NCBI GenBank assembly: GCA_009781965.1
Contig: WQUS01000223.1
Span: 1 to 11,315 of the forward strand
Reading direction: 5' to 3'
DNA length: 11,315 nucleotides
Source of the DNA: Bacillota bacterium
GTDB taxonomy: Bacteria; Bacillota; Desulfotomaculia; Desulfotomaculales; Desulfallaceae
In this document: in pieces, positions 7,551 to 11,315 of the stretch
Position numbering within the stretch: the first letter of the stretch is position 1
Layout: the number at the start of each line of letters is the position of its first letter
The notes under the pieces: model-generated
The model's database searches: none
What the model was told of the DNA's origin: nothing
Seen by the model: the letters and a program-made list of their open reading frames with translations, nothing else
Program-made: the position numbers and the translations under genes

Positions 7551-7596
7551 AATAACAGAGATAAGCGAGCCGTTTGGCTCGCTTATCTCTGTTATT
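7551..7596. terminator. Long perfect hairpin between converging transcripts
   Basis: A 21-bp perfect inverted repeat (7551-7571 with 7576-7596) closes on the 4-nt loop GTTT. It lies 75 bp past the metallophosphatase stop and 24 bp past the 3' end of the tRNA cluster, so it probably ends both transcripts. There is no long T run on the + strand; on the - strand the flank has only TTTT. Confidence 0.65.
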
Positions 7597-7620
7597 GGTG
7601 TAAACATTAAGATTCGATTG

Positions 7621-7694
7621 TGGAGGCGACACCCAGATTCGAACTGGGGATAAAGGATTTGCAGTCCTCTGCCTTACCACTTGGCTATGTCGCC
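7621..7694 (-). tRNA. tRNA-Cys (GCA)
   Basis: On the - strand GGCGACA pairs with TGTCGCC, followed by U73 and an encoded CCA. The anticodon loop reads CTGCAAA, anticodon GCA. GTTCGAATC marks the T loop. The 74-nt length and U73, a cysteine identity base, agree. It is the last gene of the cluster. Confidence 0.97.
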
Positions 7695-7702
7695 ACATAA
7701 AA

Positions 7703-7777
7703 TGGAGCGGAAGACGGGATTCGAACCCGCGACCCTCGCCTTGGCAAGGCGATGCTCTACCACTGAGCTACTTCCGC
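7703..7777 (-). tRNA. tRNA-Gly (GCC)
   Basis: The - strand reads GCGGAAGTAGCTCAGTGG at the 5' end and closes with CTTCCGC, U73 and CCA. The anticodon loop TTGCCAA gives GCC. The gene is 75 nt long and sits 8 nt before tRNA-Cys. Confidence 0.97.
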
Positions 7778-7792
7778 ACATCATGCTGTTTT

Positions 7793-7868
<76 letters not shown>

Positions 7869-7872
7869 ATAT

Positions 7873-7949
7873 TGGCGGAGCTGACGGGAATCGAACCCGC
7901 GATCTCCGGCTTGACAGGCCGGCATGTTAGACCGCTACACCACAGCTCC
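7873..7949 (-). tRNA. tRNA-Asp (GTC)
   Basis: The - strand reads GGAGCTGTGGTGTAGCGG and ends CAGCTCC, G73 and CCA. The anticodon loop CTGTCAA gives GTC. Length is 77 nt. It is the first gene of the cluster, 4 nt before tRNA-Phe. Confidence 0.97.
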
Positions 7950-7961
7950 GCAAACACAAAC

Positions 7962-7995
7962 CTACTGCAACTGGATCCCTACTGTAACTATATCC
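7962..7995 (-). repeat. Imperfect 17-bp tandem repeat in the tRNA leader
   Basis: Two adjacent 17-bp units (7962-7978 and 7979-7995) share 14 positions, with + strand consensus CTACTGYAACTRKATCC. They lie 13 bp upstream of tRNA-Asp inside the transcribed leader. Confidence 0.8.
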
Positions 7996-8039
7996 AGCGT
8001 TGGGTGATTTAAGCGTCTCGCCAGCCGCTGACAATCTCT

Positions 8040-8068
8040 AGTATACAAAATTTCAGTGTTCATGTCAA
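8040..8068 (-). promoter_or_regulatory. Strong sigma-A promoter of the tRNA operon
   Basis: On the - strand TTGACA (8068-8063) and TATACT (8045-8040) are separated by 17 bp. The start site would fall near 8033, giving a leader of about 83 nt before tRNA-Asp. An 8-bp inverted repeat (AAATTTCA 8048-8055, TGAAATTT 8070-8077) brackets the -35 element. Confidence 0.85.
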
Positions 8069-8120
8069 ATGAAATTTCTGTATTATAGCCTGGTTTTCAG
8101 TAGATTTTTTAGGGTTTTTT

Positions 8121-8954
8121 TTAGCCTTTCAGCAAGGCCTGGACAAATGGCTGCAGCACAAAGGCGCTTTTGTGGATTTCCGGCGAGTACCATTTGGTAT
8201 CCAGGCCGGGCAGTTTATCCGTGTCCACCGCCAGCGGGTCATGCTTTTTGGATCCCATGGTAAAGGCCCAGTAGCCACCGGGGTAGGTGGGCACCACCGC
8301 CTGGAAAAGGCGCATAATGGGGAAAATACCGCTTACGGAAGCAGTCACCTCTTTGATCACCTCGGCGAAGAAAAACGGGGTTTCGGTTTGGGCCACGAAC
8401 AACCCGTCCTCGGTCAGCGCCGCAAAAACATCCCGGTAAAAATCCTTGCCGAATAATCCGACCGCCGGTCCGACCGGGTCGGTGGAATCAACGATAATCA
8501 TATCATAGGTATTTTTGTGTTCCTTCACATGCTTAATGCCGTCCGCCACCAGGATTTCCACCCGGGGATCGGTAAAACCGCAGCTCAATTCGGGGAAATA
8601 TTTTTTGGCCACATCAATGACCATCTGGTCGATTTCCACGTGCACGATCTTTTCCACGCCTTGGTGCTTGACAATTTCCCGCACCGCGCCGCCGTCCCCG
8701 CCGCCGATAATGAGAACCTTTTTGGGATCGGGGTGGGTGTTCAACCCCACATGGGTAATCATCTCATGGTAGACAAACTCATCCTTAACCGTGGTTTGGA
8801 TGACATTATCCAGGGCCAGCATACGCCCAAACTCAAAAGTATCCATTACCAGCACCTTTTGAAAAGGCGACTGGCCGCTAAACAACACTTCTTTAACCCG
8901 GACGCTGATGCGCAGGTCCTTGGTCTGGTCTTCGGTAAACCACACTTCCATCAT
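8121..8954 (-). CDS. speE: Spermidine synthase (polyamine aminopropyltransferase)
   Basis: This 277-residue cytoplasmic enzyme moves the aminopropyl group of decarboxylated S-adenosylmethionine to putrescine, or in some organisms to agmatine. The Rossmann core shows GGGDGG at 84-89, VEID at 106-109, ADG at 137-139 and DSTDPVGPA at 156-164, where D156 and D159 are the catalytic aspartates. YHEM at 62-65, QTETP at 190-194 and YPGGYW at 224-229 complete the pattern. Start ATG 8954 is set by AAAGGAGGG 7 nt upstream; a second ATG at 8951 is also possible. Length is typical. It lies 32 bp after the arginine decarboxylase stop, so the two form an operon. No agmatinase gene follows; tRNA genes do, and I see no clear terminator between. 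Confidence 0.95.
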   Translation of the reverse strand: MMEVWFTEDQTKDLRISVRVKEVLFSGQSPFQKVLVMDTFEFGRMLALDNVIQTTVKDEFVYHEMITHVGLNTHPDPKKVLIIGGGDGGAVREIVKHQGVEKIVHVEIDQMVIDVAKKYFPELSCGFTDPRVEILVADGIKHVKEHKNTYDMIIVDSTDPVGPAVGLFGKDFYRDVFAALTEDGLFVAQTETPFFFAEVIKEVTASVSGIFPIMRLFQAVVPTYPGGYWAFTMGSKKHDPLAVDTDKLPGLDTKWYSPEIHKSAFVLQPFVQALLKG

Positions 8955-8986
8955 GGATGAACCCTCCTTTTAATCGAACAGGGGTA

Positions 8987-9445
8987 TTAATAGAACAGGG
9001 GCACGGCCGCCAGAGCGCAGCCCACTTTTTCCACCCGGTGCTCCACCGCCGCCGTTTTAATTTCCTTTAATTCCATGCCCCGCGAGGCGAAAGCTTCCCG
9101 GAGCATCGCTTCAATTTTAGCGGTGGCTTCCGCCTTACCGCAGTAGCCGGCAAATTCCATGATCACGCCGAAAGTATCGGCGGAGAGCCCCACGCCCACC
9201 GCGGCGGACAGGAGCTCACCGGGGACGTCGCTGCAGATATAGCCGTAGGCGGTAGGTACCAGCGAACCGGGCGGAATTTGCAGGTCAGGGTCATATTCAA
9301 CGCCGGGGGGCAATATACTGCTCACCCGGATTAAATTAATATTGCCAATCCGGCCGGCTAATAGGGCGTTGTCAAAGGCCGTCAGTTCACTGTGGCCTTC
9401 CGCTGCCGCTGCCGTGAGAAAAAACTTTTTCGGGGTAGCCAACAT
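8987..9445 (-). CDS. pdaD: Pyruvoyl-dependent arginine decarboxylase
   Basis: The protein converts arginine to agmatine and CO2. It is made as a proenzyme that cuts itself between two serines, turning the second into a pyruvoyl group. The motif INLIRVSSILPPG places the cut at S42/S43. GVIMEFAG (93-100) carries the conserved glutamate E97, and VPTAYGYICSD follows the family. I start at ATG 9445, which has GGAAGGTG (9453-9460) at suitable spacing, giving 152 residues; a TTG at 9463 is in frame but upstream of that site. Family members are about 150-165 residues and form trimers of alpha-beta pairs. It heads the operon with the spermidine synthase gene and its promoter lies at 9504-9512. Confidence 0.93.
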   Translation of the reverse strand: MLATPKKFFLTAAAAEGHSELTAFDNALLAGRIGNINLIRVSSILPPGVEYDPDLQIPPGSLVPTAYGYICSDVPGELLSAAVGVGLSADTFGVIMEFAGYCGKAEATAKIEAMLREAFASRGMELKEIKTAAVEHRVEKVGCALAAVPLFY

Positions 9446-9503
9446 TTTTATGCACCTTCCCAAGCTGTGATCTTTGGTGTGTTCCTGTTAAACAACAGAT
9501 ATA

Positions 9504-9512
9504 ATTATACCA
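9504..9512 (-). promoter_or_regulatory. Extended -10 promoter of the polyamine operon
   Basis: On the - strand TGG (9512-9510) directly precedes a perfect TATAAT (9509-9504), about 58 bp before the decarboxylase ATG. No good -35 hexamer is visible, as is usual with the extended -10 form. Confidence 0.6.
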
Positions 9513-9635
9513 AAAGCTCGACGACAAGGAAAGCACATTTAATTTGTGTAAAAAAATGTTATTTCAGCGCGTATAGGCGAGCGGACATTGAGACAGATTA
9601 AAGCATATCAACCTTAAGAGGGAGGAAACAAGCAG

Positions 9636-10109
9636 ATGAAAACTTTAATCAGTACCTTTTCCGATCGTCAGCAAGCGGAAAGAGCGGTTGATGAGCTGCG
9701 CCGAAGAGGATTTGAGAGAGAAATCTCTATTCTGACGAAGGATAGCGAAAGCAGAAGCCGGGATCATGACGACATGAGGCGGGGCAATGATCTCACCAGC
9801 GGCATTGCGGGCGGCGGGATAATCGGCGGACTGGCCGGATTGGCCATCGGCGCCGGAGCGCTGGCCATTCCGGGCATCGGGCCGCTGATTGCGGCGGGGC
9901 CGATTGCGGGCGCTCTGTCCGGCGCCGCTACCGGTGGCATTGCCGGCGGTCTGATCGACTGGGGTATTCCCGCCGACCGGGGCAAATATTATGAAGACAA
10001 GATCAAAGAAGGCCGCGTGTTGGTTTCCGTGCAGGCCGACGATAAAAAAATCAAGGACGCCGAAGAAACCCTGAAACGGTTGGGCGGCCAGGATGTGGAA
10101 ATCCACTAA
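9636..10109 (+). CDS. Glycine-rich general stress protein, YflT/GSP-17M-like
   Basis: This 157-residue protein starts at ATG 9636 behind GGAGG at 9621-9625. The N-terminus (MKTLISTFSDRQQAERAVDE, then LRRRGF) and C-terminus (GRVLVSVQADDKKIKDAEET) look like the two halves of the small alpha/beta domain of B. subtilis YflT and general stress protein 17M. Between them, residues about 56-109 hold a glycine/alanine-rich hydrophobic insert (GIAGGGIIGGLAGLAIGAG and onward) with glycine-zipper spacing, which may insert in or lie on a membrane. Proteins of this kind rise under heat, salt or other stress in several Firmicutes; their biochemistry is unknown. I saw no sigma-B type promoter. It is divergent from the polyamine operon and alone in its unit. 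Confidence 0.72.
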   Translation: MKTLISTFSDRQQAERAVDELRRRGFEREISILTKDSESRSRDHDDMRRGNDLTSGIAGGGIIGGLAGLAIGAGALAIPGIGPLIAAGPIAGALSGAATGGIAGGLIDWGIPADRGKYYEDKIKEGRVLVSVQADDKKIKDAEETLKRLGGQDVEIH

Positions 10110-10131
10110 AGCAAGTACTTAAACCAATGTT

Positions 10132-10155
10132 ACCGGACATGGCCACCGGACATGG
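10132..10155 (+). repeat. Two copies of an 11-bp direct repeat
   Basis: ACCGGACATGG occurs at 10132-10142 and 10145-10155 with a 2-bp gap (13-bp period), just after the stress-protein gene. Its function is not evident. Confidence 0.85.
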
Positions 10156-10181
10156 GCACTTCAATTTGGCCAAGCGAAGCA

Positions 10182-10217
10182 ATTTGCGTAATCGTTAAAA
10201 TTTGCGTAATCGTTAAA
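10182..10217 (+). repeat. Perfect 18-bp tandem repeat, two copies
   Basis: ATTTGCGTAATCGTTAAA is repeated without a gap (10182-10199, 10200-10217). It lies between the stress-protein gene and a terminator, in noncoding sequence. It could be a slippage duplication or paired sites for a DNA-binding protein. Confidence 0.95.
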
Positions 10218-10237
10218 TAGGAATAACAGCAGACAAC

Positions 10238-10299
10238 AAAAAAGTGAGCAAAAAGTGAGTGTGTGGGTGATTGGACCCATGAAAGCGCTCACTTTTTTT
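10238..10299. terminator. Probable rho-independent terminator with a compound stem
   Basis: AAAAAAGTGAGC (10238-10249) pairs perfectly with GCTCACTTTTTT (10287-10298). The enclosed stretch has an inner hairpin, TGGGT (10264-10268) with ACCCA (10275-10279). A run of seven T ends the right arm. The A run on the left would allow termination on the other strand too. A second GTGAGT copy (10255-10260) could compete for pairing. Confidence 0.8.
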
Positions 10300-10340
10300 G
10301 TTCTAAAATAATTTGCGGTTATTTAGATAAATAGCTTATA

Positions 10341-10368
10341 TTTACAATGTTATCTTAATATGGATAAT
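10341..10368 (+). promoter_or_regulatory. Candidate promoter of the solute-binding protein gene
   Basis: TTTACA (10341-10346) and GATAAT (10363-10368) are separated by 16 bp in AT-rich sequence, 31 bp before the start codon. Both hexamers are one base from consensus. Together with the two repeats and the terminator, this accounts for the 289-bp stretch between the two genes. Confidence 0.5.
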
Positions 10369-10398
10369 AGAAGCAAATTATTGGCGGAGGTTGGAGCA

Positions 10399-11315
10399 AT
10401 GAACAAAAAATATAATTTATTTATGCTGGTCATTCTGGGTCTAACGGCGTTATTGGTTTTGAGCCAGCCCCAGCAGGAGTGGGAAACCGGCGCTGATCAT
10501 GAGATTAGCACTTTGCCGGCGCCCGAGCGACTTATAGTCACCCAGCCAGATGACGTTGGCAGCCTGGATCCGGCTCTGGCCACTGACCCGGGTTCACTGC
10601 GGGTAATTGCCAATATCTACGAAGGACTGGTGCGGTTTAAACCGGGAACCGTTCAGGTGGAGCCATGCCTGGCTACCGGCTGGGAAGTATCTACAGACGC
10701 CAAAGTATGGACCTTTCATTTACGCCATGATGTTTTGTTTCAGGACGGAACGCCGCTGAGCGCTCAATTGGTGGAAAAGAGCGTCAAAAGACAAACGGAG
10801 GCCCAAAAAAATCAAACCGGTTATGCCGATTTTGTATATGCTCCGGTACAAAAAATCGAAGTTTTGGATCATTACACCATCCGTTTTGATCTTAAATACC
10901 CCTTTGCCCCTTTTATCAATAACCTGGCTGTGCCGATGAGCGCGCCGGTAATGGGTCCGTCCGCCGTGGATCAGGCGCCGGACGGCGTCGCCGCGCCCTC
11001 AGGCACCGGCCCCTATATCCCCGTGCAAAAGATCAAGGGCGGTATCCTGCTGCGCGCTAATCCCCATTACTGGTCAACGGCCCCGGTGATGAAAGAGATT
11101 GTTTTTTTAACGGTCAAGGACCCTGCCGCCGCTACGCAAATGCTTTTGCAAGGCCAGTCCGATGTGGCTCTGGAGCTGAACTTTGACGAGGCGGCCAGGG
11201 CGCGGGCACAAGGTTTCCCGGTTTATAGCGCTACCGGCCTGGATATTTGCTACCTGGGCTTTTACACTGATCGATCGCCCTTTGACCGGGTCGGGCTGCG
11301 TCAAGCGGTGGCCAA
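10399..11315 (+). CDS. Family 5 extracellular solute-binding protein (peptide/nickel ABC type), 3' end outside window
   Basis: The frame opens at ATG 10399 behind GGAGG (10386-10390) and stays open to the window end, giving 305 residues of an expected 500 or more. After a lysine-rich start and a hydrophobic helix (LFMLVILGLTALLVL) come family 5 signatures: GSLDPALATDPGSLRVIANI near 53-72, then YEGLVRF; LATGWEVSTDAKVWTFHLR, then the HDVLFQDGTPLSAQ motif near 112-125; PSGTGPYIPVQ, then ANPHYW. Such proteins capture oligopeptides, dipeptides, nickel complexes or sugars outside the cell and hand them to an ABC permease. The usual Gram-positive lipobox cysteine is absent from the signal region, so it may be a soluble periplasmic protein of a diderm cell or stay anchored by its helix. 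Permease and ATPase genes would be expected downstream. Confidence 0.9.
   Translation, partial: MNKKYNLFMLVILGLTALLVLSQPQQEWETGADHEISTLPAPERLIVTQPDDVGSLDPALATDPGSLRVIANIYEGLVRFKPGTVQVEPCLATGWEVSTDAKVWTFHLRHDVLFQDGTPLSAQLVEKSVKRQTEAQKNQTGYADFVYAPVQKIEVLDHYTIRFDLKYPFAPFINNLAVPMSAPVMGPSAVDQAPDGVAAPSGTGPYIPVQKIKGGILLRANPHYWSTAPVMKEIVFLTVKDPAAATQMLLQGQSDVALELNFDEAARARAQGFPVYSATGLDICYLGFYTDRSPFDRVGLRQAVA

Noticed and set aside
8517..8960. A 147-residue + strand frame opposite the spermidine synthase gene
   Set aside because: It is a shadow of a well-supported gene, with no ribosome binding site or recognisable domain.
9446..9463. TTG start at 9463 for the arginine decarboxylase, adding six residues
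   Set aside because: The ribosome binding site GGAAGGTG lies downstream of that TTG and points to the ATG at 9445.
10182..10217. A CRISPR array suggested by repeated 18-mers
   Set aside because: There are only two units, joined with no spacer, and no cas genes nearby.

Overview
The window carries about eight complete protein genes, two genes cut by its edges, and a four-tRNA cluster. It suggests an anaerobic member of the Firmicutes. The evidence is: strong AGGAGG-type ribosome binding sites, sigma-A type promoters with 16-17 bp spacers, four tRNAs with encoded CCA, a rubrerythrin, oxygen-sensitive enzyme families (radical SAM, U32), a pyruvoyl-dependent arginine decarboxylase and a MalT-type LuxR regulator. 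A diderm, Sporomusa-like lineage (Negativicutes) is possible, partly because the solute-binding protein lacks a lipobox cysteine, but this is a guess from gene content.

Region 1 (1-2519, + strand) is a tightly packed operon entered in mid-gene. It holds the C-terminal end of a probable radical SAM protein, two small U32 proteins that resemble UbiU and UbiV (the oxygen-independent hydroxylase pair), and a PqqD-like protein with the fold of a RiPP recognition element. I know no described system with exactly this set, so this is the best candidate for an undescribed pathway: perhaps an anaerobic modification of a peptide or cofactor. A 22-codon frame overlaps the last stop codon.

Region 2 (2520-5876, + strand) holds an 852-residue ATP-binding LuxR regulator behind an extended -10 promoter, then a complete rubrerythrin with its own near-consensus promoter and a terminator.

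Region 3 (5877-7600) encodes a secreted metallophosphatase lipoprotein with an N-terminal beta domain. It is closed by a 21-bp perfect hairpin shared with the converging tRNA cluster.

Region 4 (7621-8068, - strand) is a tRNA operon in the order Asp-Phe-Gly-Cys, with a strong promoter and a leader containing a 17-bp imperfect tandem repeat.

Region 5 (8121-9512, - strand) is a two-gene polyamine operon: arginine decarboxylase (arginine to agmatine) followed by spermidine synthase. No agmatinase is in the window.

Region 6 (9636-11315, + strand) has a glycine-rich YflT-like stress protein, an intergenic stretch with two kinds of short tandem repeat and a terminator, and the first 305 codons of a family 5 peptide/nickel-type solute-binding protein that runs off the window.
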